From Methanobacteriota archaeon (GTDB lineage: Archaea; Halobacteriota; Halobacteria; Halobacteriales; Halalkalicoccaceae), in assembly GCA_022561895.1 (NCBI GenBank), contig JADFQH010000024.1:1-16997 (forward strand): a DNA stretch of 16,997 nt, written 5' to 3'. The translations under genes and the position numbers were made by a program. The notes under the pieces were generated by a model. It had not been told where the DNA came from, did no database searches, and was given only the letters and a program-made list of their open reading frames with translations. Below, in pieces: positions 7,361-14,059 of the stretch; position 1 is the first letter of the stretch, and the number at the start of each line of letters is the position of its first letter.

Positions 7361-8026
7361 ATGGCAACCACAACACCGATCGAAGCGCTGTTCGATCTTC
7401 AGCGAACGTCGATAGAACAGGGTCAGCAGTCGTTCGAACAGGGAGTCGAGATGCAACGCCGGATGGTCGAGACGGCGACGAAAAGCGGGTTGAGCGCCCA
7501 GCGTTCGATGCAGCGGCAAGGTCTCGAAGTCGCCCGCCAGTGGATGGCGGTCTCGACCGGCGCGATGTGGAGTGGTGCTGACGGCGATCAGCGCGAGGAG
7601 CTAAACGAGCAGTTCGACTCGATCGCCGACGCACAGGACGAGGCGTGGGACGCAATCGAAGAAGGCGTCGAGGAGAGTCTCGATGCCTACGAGGAGCTTA
7701 CCGAGCAGCAAAAGGAGTTCGTCGAGGAATCGATGGAGTCGCTTTCGGACGCGAGCGAGCAGGCGGAGGGGAGCGTGATCGAGATCTCGGAGCAGACCGA
7801 GGACGCCTACGAACAGAGCGCAGAAGCAGTGGGCGAGAGCGTTGAAGAGGCCGCAGCGCAGTTCGAAGAGGTCAGCGGGCTCGGCCAGACCTACGCCGAA
7901 CGCCTGAACGAAGCGGGTATCGATAGCATCGAAGCGCTCGCGGACGCACAGACCGACGCCGTCGCGGAAGTCGCGGAGGTCTCGGAAGAGCAGGCCGAAG
8001 AGTGGATCGATCAGGCCGATCAGTAG
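7361..8026 (+). CDS. Phasin-like coiled-coil protein with C-terminal helix-hairpin-helix
   Basis: An acidic 221-residue cytosolic protein with no signal peptide or membrane segment. Residues 1-65 (IEALFDLQRTSIEQGQQSFE, repeated Gln/Met heptads) look like the amphipathic helix of polyhydroxyalkanoate-granule phasins. Residues 75-170 are an almost uninterrupted Glu/Gln/Ala-rich helix, predicted as coiled coil. Residues 171-218 form a helix-hairpin-helix: VSGLGQTYAERLNEAGIDSI followed by EALADAQTDAVAEVAEVSEE, of the kind that binds DNA or other proteins non-specifically. The architecture is known in haloarchaea only as hypothetical as far as I can recall. Roles could include granule coating, nucleoid association or both. 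It diverges from pyrE; a T-tract follows the stop. Confidence 0.75.
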   Translation: MATTTPIEALFDLQRTSIEQGQQSFEQGVEMQRRMVETATKSGLSAQRSMQRQGLEVARQWMAVSTGAMWSGADGDQREELNEQFDSIADAQDEAWDAIEEGVEESLDAYEELTEQQKEFVEESMESLSDASEQAEGSVIEISEQTEDAYEQSAEAVGESVEEAAAQFEEVSGLGQTYAERLNEAGIDSIEALADAQTDAVAEVAEVSEEQAEEWIDQADQ

Positions 8027-8039
8027 GACGAATTCGAGT

Positions 8040-8051
8040 CTTCGATTTTTT
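8040..8051 (+). terminator. T-tract terminator after the coiled-coil/HhH gene
   Basis: A run of six T (8046-8051) begins about 20 nt after the stop codon. Archaeal intrinsic termination needs mainly a U-rich stretch; no strong hairpin precedes it. Confidence 0.45.
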
Positions 8052-8143
8052 AGGAGGTCAGCTTAGAAGACCATCGTTAGGAGTAGTACGAGAAATTTTA
8101 TAAGATCTCCGGAGCGAAGCGAGCGAATCTCGACGAGGAAAAA

Positions 8144-8309
8144 GGGACACGGACACGATGGGAGTCCCGCGAACGCAGTGAGTGGCAGTCAGGAGCGCAC
8201 GCGAGTGCAACGAGCGGGTGTGACGGGATTTGAACCTCAGTCGCAGCAAAGCTGCTCCCTGCTTCAAATCCCACGTGCCGGTTCACTCGTCGCTGCGCTC
8301 CTCGTTGTA
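8144..8309. repeat. Cluster of degenerate tRNA-Arg 3'-end copies, direct and inverted
   Basis: No gene is visible between 8029 and 8309. Downstream of tRNA-Arg its 3' end recurs. Positions 8216-8236 match the tRNA's 3' region (8311-8331) in the same orientation, including 12 identical bases GGGATTTGAACC. Positions 8263-8279 carry an inverted copy differing from the tRNA by about one deleted base (TTCAAATCCCACGTGCC). Positions 8151-8169 (GGACACGATGGGAGTCCCG) are a weaker third copy. Between them are repeats of the GCGAACGCAGTGAG / GAGCGCACGCGAG type common near haloarchaeal tRNAs. This looks like accumulated scars of integration or duplication at the tRNA 3' end. Confidence 0.6.
8225..8272. 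repeat. Nested inverted repeat able to form a cruciform or long hairpin
   Basis: Outer arms GGGATTTGAA (8225-8234) and TTCAAATCCC (8263-8272) are perfectly complementary over 10 bp. They enclose an inner perfect hairpin GCAGC-AAA-GCTGC (8243-8255). The outer arms are the tRNA T-arm sequence in opposite orientations. Confidence 0.7.
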
Positions 8310-8384
8310 CGGGCACGATGGGATTTGAACCCACGACCGTCGGATTAGAAGTCCGACGCTCTTTCCGGACTGAGCTACGTGCCC
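8310..8384 (-). tRNA. tRNA-Arg (anticodon TCT)
   Basis: All 75 nt fold as a canonical cloverleaf on the minus strand. The acceptor GGGCACG/CGTGCCC is perfect, with discriminator G at 8310. The D-arm is GCTC/GAGC. The anticodon stem TCGGA/TCCGA encloses loop CTTCTAA, giving anticodon TCT, which reads AGA (and AGG by wobble). The T-arm GTGGG-TTCAAAT-CCCAT has one G-U pair. CCA is not encoded, and no intron interrupts the anticodon loop. The minus-strand sequence ATAGCTTTTC (8411-8420) is placed correctly for a weak TATA element. A run of five T on the minus strand (8139-8143) could end the transcript far downstream. Confidence 0.97.
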
Positions 8385-8615
8385 TCAGAATCCCGTTTGC
8401 GGGCCGCGTTGAAAAGCTATCTGGATCGAAGCGAACCGCGAATGAACGTCGAGAGTGAGCGGTAACACCGAGCGACCAACGGGAATGAGGTGTTTTTTGG
8501 TGCAGATTTTGCCAGCGAGTGAACGAAGTGAACGAGTGCAGCAAAAGGTGCGTGTCAAAAACCATCTGAATCAGACCCAGCACACTTAACCACCACTCCC
8601 ATCTATCCCCACTGA
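8385..8615. other. Gene-free spacer upstream of UPF0200, with a stem-and-T-tract and GTGAACGA repeats
   Basis: No coding region is credible here. AACACC (8464-8469) pairs with GGTGTT (8489-8494) and runs into six T (8493-8498), a terminator-like structure on the plus strand without an obvious upstream plus-strand gene. At 8516-8540 lies a repeated GTGAACGA / AGTGAACGAG block of the same style as the repeats beyond the tRNA. It is flanked by imperfectly complementary T-rich and A-rich stretches (about 8491-8511 and 8539-8562). Confidence 0.5.
8584..8591 (+). promoter_or_regulatory. TATA box of the UPF0200-UPF0201 operon, leaderless
   Basis: ACTTAACC is centred about 28 nt upstream of the ATG at 8616, so transcription should start at or near the start codon. 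No ribosome-binding site is present, which agrees with a leaderless mRNA. Confidence 0.45.
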
Positions 8616-9179
8616 ATGCGCGTCATCGGAACCGTCGGCATGCCCGGAAGCGGCAAGGGCGAGGTCGCCGCCGTCGCCCGTGAGGAAGAAATTCCCGTCG
8701 TCACGATGGGCGACGTAATCCGTCAAGAATCCCGAAATCGAGGACTCGATCCCGCGGACCACCACGGCGAGGTCGCACAGGCATTGCGCGAGGAGGACGG
8801 CCCGCTCGCCATCGCCGAGCGATCCCTGCCGCTGATCGAAGAGACCCTCGAAGACTACGAGACGATTCTCGTCGATGGGCTTCGCTCGGGTGTGGAAGCG
8901 GAACGCTTCGAGGAGCGCTTTGGCGAGGCGTTCACCCTCGTCGCCATTGAAGCACCGTTCGAACTCAGGGAAGAACGACTCGGAACCCGTGGACGGGACA
9001 ACCCCGAAACCGAGGATCTGGCGACCCGCGACGAGCGCGAACTCGGCTTCGGGATGGGCGAGGCGATCGATCGTGCGGACATAATCATCGAGAACACCGA
9101 CTCGCTTGAGGCGTTCCGCAAGCGGATCCGCAAGCTGCTTGCGGGCGAAAAAACGGAGCAGGAGGGGATAGAACGATGA
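8616..9179 (+). CDS. UPF0200 family P-loop kinase-like protein
   Basis: A 187-residue predicted nucleotide-binding kinase of the archaeal UPF0200 family, related in fold to nucleoside/dephospho-CoA kinases; the substrate is not established. The Walker A loop GMPGSGKG is at 8-15. GDVIRQESRNRGL (32-44) corresponds to the acceptor-binding helix of adenylate-kinase-like enzymes. ILVDGLRSGVEAERF (84-98) is a Walker B/strand-3 region. ERLGTRGRDNPET (119-131) looks like a lid with arginines. ADIIIENTDSLEAFRKRI (about 154-171) is the family C-terminal strand-helix. It shares ATGA with the next gene, implying translational coupling. Family call is firm, reaction unknown. Confidence 0.88.
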   Translation: MRVIGTVGMPGSGKGEVAAVAREEEIPVVTMGDVIRQESRNRGLDPADHHGEVAQALREEDGPLAIAERSLPLIEETLEDYETILVDGLRSGVEAERFEERFGEAFTLVAIEAPFELREERLGTRGRDNPETEDLATRDERELGFGMGEAIDRADIIIENTDSLEAFRKRIRKLLAGEKTEQEGIER

Positions 9180-9583
9180 TCTACCGCATCGAAGCCTCGA
9201 TCACGGTGCCAGTCGAGGACACGGAGGTCACCGACAGAGTCAAAGATGCCGTCACCAACCTGTTTCCGAACGCCGAACTCCGCTCGGAAGGAGGCAAGAT
9301 CGTCGGGACGACCCACTCGCTCGATCAGTTTTCCGAACTACTGCATCGCCAGGCGATCCTCGACACCGCACGAAGCGAGTTCTTCCGTCGCCAGTCGGGA
9401 TCCTACTTTTCGTTCTCGCTCAAGAAGCAGGCTGCGTTCCAGGGAGTGGTGAACTTCGCGGTCGGCGAGGAGAGCGAACTCGGCGAGATCGACGTAGAGG
9501 TGCGGGTGGATGATCCCGATGTGGACTCGTATATCGATCACGTCGCGCCGCCGACCGAAGAGGGACGGCCGATCGAGTCGTAG
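9176..9583 (+). CDS. UPF0201 family protein, possible RNA-binding protein
   Basis: A 135-residue archaeal protein of the UPF0201/COG1325 family, described as RNA-binding-like; no enzymatic motif is present. The N-terminal half is an alpha/beta domain (IEASITVPVEDTEVTDRVKD) related to ribosomal-protein-L5-like folds. The middle contains the conserved block LLHRQAILDTARSEFF (55-70), then SYFSFSLKKQAAFQGVVNF. The C-terminus is acidic. It starts inside the stop of the UPF0200 gene (ATGA overlap), so both are made from one mRNA and probably in matched amounts. It converges on the lipoprotein gene with 17 bp between stops. Confidence 0.85.
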   Translation: MIYRIEASITVPVEDTEVTDRVKDAVTNLFPNAELRSEGGKIVGTTHSLDQFSELLHRQAILDTARSEFFRRQSGSYFSFSLKKQAAFQGVVNFAVGEESELGEIDVEVRVDDPDVDSYIDHVAPPTEEGRPIES

Positions 9584-9600
9584 CGAATTAACTGACTCGA

Positions 9601-10482
9601 TCAGGATTCGTCCGACAGCCATTCGAAGAGCAGTTCCTTCGTCGCTTCGCTGGTCCGGACACCGTCGTGATCCGCACCCTCCAGCGCGACGTTCTGTGCC
9701 CCGTCGAGTTCGGGGCTACTTGGCCGTGTTTGAAAGAAATTATCCTCGGTCCCGCGGATCGTATAGTAGGCGACGGAGCCGGGCGTCTCGTCCGGTTCGT
9801 TGAGTTCGTACAGCGCCTCGCCCGGTGTATCCGCACAGGCATGCGAGATAAACCCGCACACTCGCGTGGTTCCGGGACCGGCCGAACAGCCCGGCCCGCA
9901 GGTCCACGTACCGTGATTCGCGCCCGCAAGACCAACGACCGAGTGCGCCCATTCATACCGATCAGTCTCTTCCAACCAGTGTCTGATTCCCGTCACGCCG
10001 AGGCTGTGACCGACCAGATCGACGCGCTCCGTCCCCGTTTCCTCGCGGACGCTACCGACGAACGGATCGAGCTGTTCGGCCATGTCCGCGTGTGTGCTCG
10101 TTTCGCGCTCGAACGTGATCGACCAGAGCGCATCACCCCGATAGCCCCGCTCGAAAAGGGACTCGGCATGTTCGTCGAAATCACACGCGTCGCGGCCGTT
10201 GCCGTGGACGAACACGACCGGTCGCTGCGTAAGCCCCGACTCGGTTCCGTGATACGAGTGGCCGCCCCAGCCGCCGTAGCTTTCGTCAGTCTCGAACGGA
10301 AGCTCTGCACTGTTGGTTCGGCTGCCATTACAGACCGAGTCGCTCGTGGGCAGACCGGGATCGGGATCGTTGTCGCCCTCGTCGTCCGCACAGCCCGCGA
10401 GGGCGATCGAAGCGCCAGTTCCAGCGACTGCTTTCAGTAGATTACGCCGACGGAACGACCGCGGACCGCGGTTACGCTCCAT
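9601..10482 (-). CDS. Tat-exported lipoprotein alpha/beta hydrolase (lipase/esterase-like)
   Basis: A 293-residue predicted secreted, membrane-anchored serine hydrolase. The N-terminus has a twin-arginine signal (FRRRNLLK, 10-17), a short hydrophobic stretch (AVAGTGASIALAG) and a lipobox LAGC with Cys31 as lipidation site, followed by an Asp-rich tether. The mature part has an oxyanion-hole motif FVHGNG (91-96), the nucleophile elbow GHSLG with Ser160, a probable Asp247 (GTEDNF) and His272 (GADHDG), completing a triad in the right order. The arrangement resembles lipase class 2/triacylglycerol lipases. Six further Cys (51, 100, 195, 199, 209, 216) are unusually many for a haloarchaeal protein and could form three disulfides. 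Substrate unknown. It lies 43 bp downstream of SRP54 on the same strand. Confidence 0.85.
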   Translation of the reverse strand: MERNRGPRSFRRRNLLKAVAGTGASIALAGCADDEGDNDPDPGLPTSDSVCNGSRTNSAELPFETDESYGGWGGHSYHGTESGLTQRPVVFVHGNGRDACDFDEHAESLFERGYRGDALWSITFERETSTHADMAEQLDPFVGSVREETGTERVDLVGHSLGVTGIRHWLEETDRYEWAHSVVGLAGANHGTWTCGPGCSAGPGTTRVCGFISHACADTPGEALYELNEPDETPGSVAYYTIRGTEDNFFQTRPSSPELDGAQNVALEGADHDGVRTSEATKELLFEWLSDES

Positions 10483-10525
10483 AGTTACACCGGACTGACG
10501 GAGAACGATAGATCACTGGTTGCGT

Positions 10526-11911
10526 TCAGAACAGCCCACCCATCCCGCCGCCACCGCCGCCCTGGTTCTCCATCTGTTTCATCATCCGCTCCATATCCAT
10601 GTTGCCTTGGCCCATCCCCTGGAACTGCTTTAAGGTGCGCTCCATCATCTTGTGTTGCTGGAGCAGCTCTCGAACTGTTTCCTCCTCCGTGCCCGACCCA
10701 CGGGCGATCCGCTCGATCTGACTCTGGCCGATGGCGCGGGGGTGTTCCAGCTCTGTGTCAGTCATCGAGTCCATGATGAACTCGAAGCGCTGCAGGCGCT
10801 CTTGGGTGACGTCCATCGCGTCGTCGGGGAGCTGATCCATCAGCCCGCCGCCCAAGCCGGGAATCATATCCATGATCTGATCGAGCGGGCCCATCCGGTT
10901 CATCGCGTTCATCTGCTTTCGCATGTCGTGGAGCGTAAACGTCCCCGAAAGCATGTCCTCGGGGTTCCAGTCGTCTTCTTCGGCTTCGGTGTCGGCCATC
11001 GCGCGCTCGACGCGCTCGGTGAGTTGTTTGAGGTCGCCCATCCCCAACAGTCGAGAAATGAAGCCGTTGGGTTCGAAACGCTCGATGTCCTCTACCTCCT
11101 CGCCAGTTCCCAGAAAGGCGATCGTCGAATCGGTTTCGTTCACCGCAATGAGCGCCCCGCCACCCTTTGCGGTCCCGTCGAGTTTGGTGATCGCCACCCC
11201 TTGGATTCCGATGGACTCTTCGAACCGGCGGGCCTGCTCTTTCGCACCCTGGCCGATCGCGGCATCAAGTACGAGGAGGGATCGGTCGGGAGAAACGACA
11301 CCCTCGATGGCTTCGATCTCATCGATTAGGTCGTCCTCTAAGGCGTGTCTCCCGGCAGTATCGACGATGTGGATGTCGGCGTCGGCCGTTGCTTCCATCC
11401 CCGCACGCGCGATCTCGATGGGGTCCTCGGCGTCAGGGTCACCGTAAAACTCGACCTCAGCGCGTTCGCACATCTGTTTTGCCTGATCGTACGCGCCGGG
11501 CCGGAACGTATCCGTCTGGATAACCGCGGGGCGAAGCCCCTTCTTCGAGAACCACCATGCCATTTTGGCTGCCGTCGTGGTCTTCCCCGAACCCTGCAAT
11601 CCCGCGAGCATGATCGTCTGCTCTTCTAAGGGAAGGTTCGTCGAATCGCCCACTAAGGAAACGAGTTCCTCGTACACAATGCGCAAAACGTGATCACGGG
11701 CGGTCGTCCCGCCGGGCGGGTCCTCCTCTAATGCACGGGTCTTGATCGAATCGGAGAGCTCCATCACCAGCGAGACGTCGACATCGGCTTGGAGAAGCGA
11801 GCGTTGGATCTCCTTTACAACCGCCTGTACGTCCTCCTCGGTGAGTCGTGATTTCCCTCGGAGCTCATCAAGCGTGCCCCTGAGGGAGGTTCCGAGATCG
11901 TCGAGTACCAT
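10526..11911 (-). CDS. srp54: Signal recognition particle 54 kDa protein (SRP54/Ffh)
   Basis: The GTPase subunit of SRP; it binds 7S RNA and signal peptides on nascent chains and docks with FtsY at the membrane. It has 461 complete residues. The N domain is 1-90. The G domain has GLQGSGKTT (104-112), DTFRPGAYDQ (134-143), DTAGR (184-188) and TKLDG (242-246). The M domain from about 300 is Met-rich (NAMNRMGPLDQIMDMIPGLG) and ends in a Met/Gly tail (MDMERMMKQMENQ, then Gly-rich). No 7S RNA gene was found in the window. It diverges from the methyltransferase across 55 bp holding one symmetric TATA-like element. Confidence 0.98.
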   Translation of the reverse strand: MVLDDLGTSLRGTLDELRGKSRLTEEDVQAVVKEIQRSLLQADVDVSLVMELSDSIKTRALEEDPPGGTTARDHVLRIVYEELVSLVGDSTNLPLEEQTIMLAGLQGSGKTTTAAKMAWWFSKKGLRPAVIQTDTFRPGAYDQAKQMCERAEVEFYGDPDAEDPIEIARAGMEATADADIHIVDTAGRHALEDDLIDEIEAIEGVVSPDRSLLVLDAAIGQGAKEQARRFEESIGIQGVAITKLDGTAKGGGALIAVNETDSTIAFLGTGEEVEDIERFEPNGFISRLLGMGDLKQLTERVERAMADTEAEEDDWNPEDMLSGTFTLHDMRKQMNAMNRMGPLDQIMDMIPGLGGGLMDQLPDDAMDVTQERLQRFEFIMDSMTDTELEHPRAIGQSQIERIARGSGTEEETVRELLQQHKMMERTLKQFQGMGQGNMDMERMMKQMENQGGGGGGMGGLF

Positions 11912-11933
11912 TTCCTCGAACTACGCGACCGAG

Positions 11934-11944
11934 GCGCTAAAGAG
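11934..11944. promoter_or_regulatory. Shared bidirectional TATA element between SRP54 and the methyltransferase
   Basis: GCGCTAAAGAG lies 22-33 nt from both start codons: its centre (about 11939) is 28 nt from the ATG of each divergent gene (11911 minus, 11967 plus). On the minus strand it reads CTCTTTAGCGC. Both transcripts would be leaderless and compete for one promoter. Confidence 0.4.
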
Positions 11945-11966
11945 TTTGTCCGTTCGATTCCTGCGT

Positions 11967-12566
11967 ATGACCGCGTTTCCCAACACCGCTCAGCCCGACC
12001 GCGATTGGTGGAGTGCGCTCTGGCCCGACCCCGAGAACACGCTCGAAACGCTCGGGATCGGCGGCTGTGACTCACTGGTCGATATCTGCTGTGGCGACGG
12101 CCTCTTTACTATCTCCGCCGCCGACCTCGTTTCCGGCCCGGTCTACGGCGTGGATCTCGATGGCGACCTGCTCTCGGCGCTCGACGCTCGCGCCGAGGAC
12201 CGAATCGAAACGATCGAGGGAAACGCGATGGCTCTCCCCGACCTGCTTTCCGAACCCGTCGCGTGCGCGCTGCTCGCAAACACGCTGCACGGCGTGCCCG
12301 AGAAGACCCTACTCGCGGAGAAGATCGCCGCAGTGCTCGAACCCGGCGGCCGGTTCGTCGTCGTCAACTGGGTGGATGCAGCGCCGGAGAAGACTCTTGT
12401 TCTTGGCAAGCCACGCGGCCCGCCCGCGGAGTTACGGATGACGCCAGAGGAGACGATTGGGTCGGTCGAACCCGCGGGCTTTGCTGCCCGCGAGACACTT
12501 TCGGTCTCGCCGCACCACTACGCCGTGATTTTCGAGCGGGCGACGGCGATCCCAGAGAGCAGATAG
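11967..12566 (+). CDS. Class I SAM-dependent methyltransferase, substrate unknown
   Basis: A cytosolic 199-residue methyltransferase with a Rossmann-type SAM-binding fold. Motif I is VDICCGDGLFT (38-48). Motif II acidic residue is Asp63 in VYGVDLDG (59-66). Motif III-like EGNAMALPD (84-92) would bind the adenine. LEPGGRFVVVNW (124-135) is the post-motif strand. The C-terminus contains RMTPEETIGSVEPAGF, a typical MTase beta6-helix region. The frame is open back to 11742, but that stretch overlaps SRP54 antisense and does not belong; the ATG at 11967 fits a leaderless start 28 nt after the shared TATA element. It could methylate a small molecule; no specific subfamily was recognised. Confidence 0.85.
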   Translation: MTAFPNTAQPDRDWWSALWPDPENTLETLGIGGCDSLVDICCGDGLFTISAADLVSGPVYGVDLDGDLLSALDARAEDRIETIEGNAMALPDLLSEPVACALLANTLHGVPEKTLLAEKIAAVLEPGGRFVVVNWVDAAPEKTLVLGKPRGPPAELRMTPEETIGSVEPAGFAARETLSVSPHHYAVIFERATAIPESR

Positions 12567-12673
12567 TCGGCTAGTCACGACCCACGGACTATCCAACGAG
12601 TATTCAACTGCCGAATCACGATCGACCGAAGAGAGGGTGTCATAGAGCTATCCACACTCTCAGAGAGGCCGAG

Positions 12674-13780
12674 ATGACAGATACAGGTGGAGAAGGTAGC
12701 GGAGTAGCATACTATTTCCTTGAGTGCTGTCAAAGCTTCGTGTTGACTACAGAGTGGACGCGTGACGACTACGATAGTGTTGTGCTGATAGAGAGTAAAT
12801 CGACTGAACAACCTCTGGGGAGTTACCTGAGCGAAAATGATTTATCCATCGTCATAAAATCAGTCTCCGTGCAGATCGACTGTTCTGCCGTCGAACGGTT
12901 CCTCTCGTATGCTGACGGGGAGGTCTCATTGTCTCAGGTTTGGAATCACCCCGGATATGATGTCATCCGGGAGCATGCGGCTCTTCTCGGGCGGAAACCA
13001 ACACGGGAAGATGTTTCTAGAGCAGTTGACGGCGAGCAGACCTCTTTTTCCGGCGTGGAGAATCTGACGGAGAACCGGGACCAGATAGTGCGACTCGTTG
13101 GACACGTTCAGTCTCGTGAATCCGAGTGGATCGACCAGATCGATAAACAGCTCCGACGAGTCACCCTCGATGCAGACGTGCCGAATGCGACGATCTATCT
13201 CGGTATCGGGTACGAAATTGGAATCGGTGTGAAGAGTGGGGCCTATATCAACCTGAACGAACCGCTGTTCCATCGTATGCCGCGCCAGTTACTCTATGCA
13301 GTCATTCACGAGAGTTCTCACGTTCTTCATGAGCGAGAGCACAATTCGATCAGCAGGCTTGGACCCAGACCGTTAGCGTCCAATGACCAGCAAGCTGTTT
13401 GGAATACAGTTTTTCATACTGAAGCGTACGCAACGTACGCGCCGCTCAGACTTCGCCAAGCCGACGGTAATATGGGTGAATGTGATCACCCGATGAGTGA
13501 GGATTATCGTGTCCTCTCCGATGAAACGCAGTTACGGGACCTTGTCGAAGAGTACGATTCGTTCCGTGAAACGATTCGTCAAGAATCAGTGTCGCACAAG
13601 GTCTTGTTCTCTCACCTGTTCGGTGGCTCACGATTGCCCTACCGGGTTGGGTGTGCCCTGATTAGGGAGGTCGAACGAATTGAAGGCTCAGACGCCGTTC
13701 AAGAAGCATTCTATGCTGACCCCGTGGATTTTCCTGAACAGTACGATTGGGCATTAGACAAATATCGAACGAATACCTGA
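12674..13780 (+). CDS. Uncharacterised protein with HExxH zinc-peptidase motif
   Basis: I did not recognise the family. It has 368 residues, no signal peptide and no membrane segment. HESSH (212-216) within the helix YAVIHESSHVLHE matches the HExxH zinc-binding motif. HTEAYATY (248-255) offers Glu250 as a third ligand 34 residues later, the gluzincin arrangement. A preceding strand (YINLNEPLF, 191-199) resembles the edge strand of such peptidases. Residues 1-130 form a separate N-terminal part (VAYYFLECCQSFV; REDVSRAVDGEQTSFSGVEN) without known motifs. Codon use is clearly richer in A/T (ATA, AGA, TTA, AAA) than its neighbours, suggesting acquisition. The exact start is uncertain: no TATA or ribosome site is clear. 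A peptidase or peptidase-like immunity or toxin role is possible but unproven. Confidence 0.72.
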   Translation: MTDTGGEGSGVAYYFLECCQSFVLTTEWTRDDYDSVVLIESKSTEQPLGSYLSENDLSIVIKSVSVQIDCSAVERFLSYADGEVSLSQVWNHPGYDVIREHAALLGRKPTREDVSRAVDGEQTSFSGVENLTENRDQIVRLVGHVQSRESEWIDQIDKQLRRVTLDADVPNATIYLGIGYEIGIGVKSGAYINLNEPLFHRMPRQLLYAVIHESSHVLHEREHNSISRLGPRPLASNDQQAVWNTVFHTEAYATYAPLRLRQADGNMGECDHPMSEDYRVLSDETQLRDLVEEYDSFRETIRQESVSHKVLFSHLFGGSRLPYRVGCALIREVERIEGSDAVQEAFYADPVDFPEQYDWALDKYRTNT

Positions 13781-14059
13781 CAAAACCACCACTCTGCGAT
13801 GGGATAGGACTTAGCACTAGGACTATCATCGTAGAGTTTATGTTGATTATGGAATAGACATCGTTGTATTCGCAGCTCTACACAGCGGCTGATTCACCGA
13901 AATTTCCTTGAAATATGCTTCCGTGGAAACCGTTGTATGATACCCTCCGAAGAGTGAAGACGATCCGCAGTCAGGACGTAATATGTTACGGACACGCACA
14001 GCGAACGAATCGAGGAATGGTGCCGCCGGGCGGATCGACACGGTTTTAGGTGAGTCCCG
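13781..14059. other. Gene-free AT-richer spacer after the HExxH gene
   Basis: No start-to-stop frame with haloarchaeal codon bias is present. The composition stays AT-rich like the preceding gene until about 14000, then returns to GC-rich sequence next to the HAD gene. This places the right boundary of the unusual segment near 14000-14055. No tRNA, terminal inverted repeats or transposase motif could be read here. Confidence 0.55.
14048..14053 (+). promoter_or_regulatory. Ribosome binding site of the HAD hydrolase
   Basis: AGGTGA sits six bases before the ATG at 14060 and matches the archaeal anti-Shine-Dalgarno consensus GGAGGTGA. It supports this start and a leadered mRNA. Confidence 0.5.

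Noticed and set aside
8052..8058. AGGAGGT resembling a strong ribosome site after the T-tract
   Set aside because: No ATG, GTG or TTG at usable distance opens a credible frame.
9667..10440. Plus-strand open frame (257 codons) across the lipoprotein gene
   Set aside because: Arg/Ala-rich shadow of a gene with a Tat signal, lipobox and catalytic triad on the other strand.
10526..11911. 7S RNA (SRP RNA) gene near SRP54
   Set aside because: No gap in the area is long enough for the roughly 300-nt RNA.
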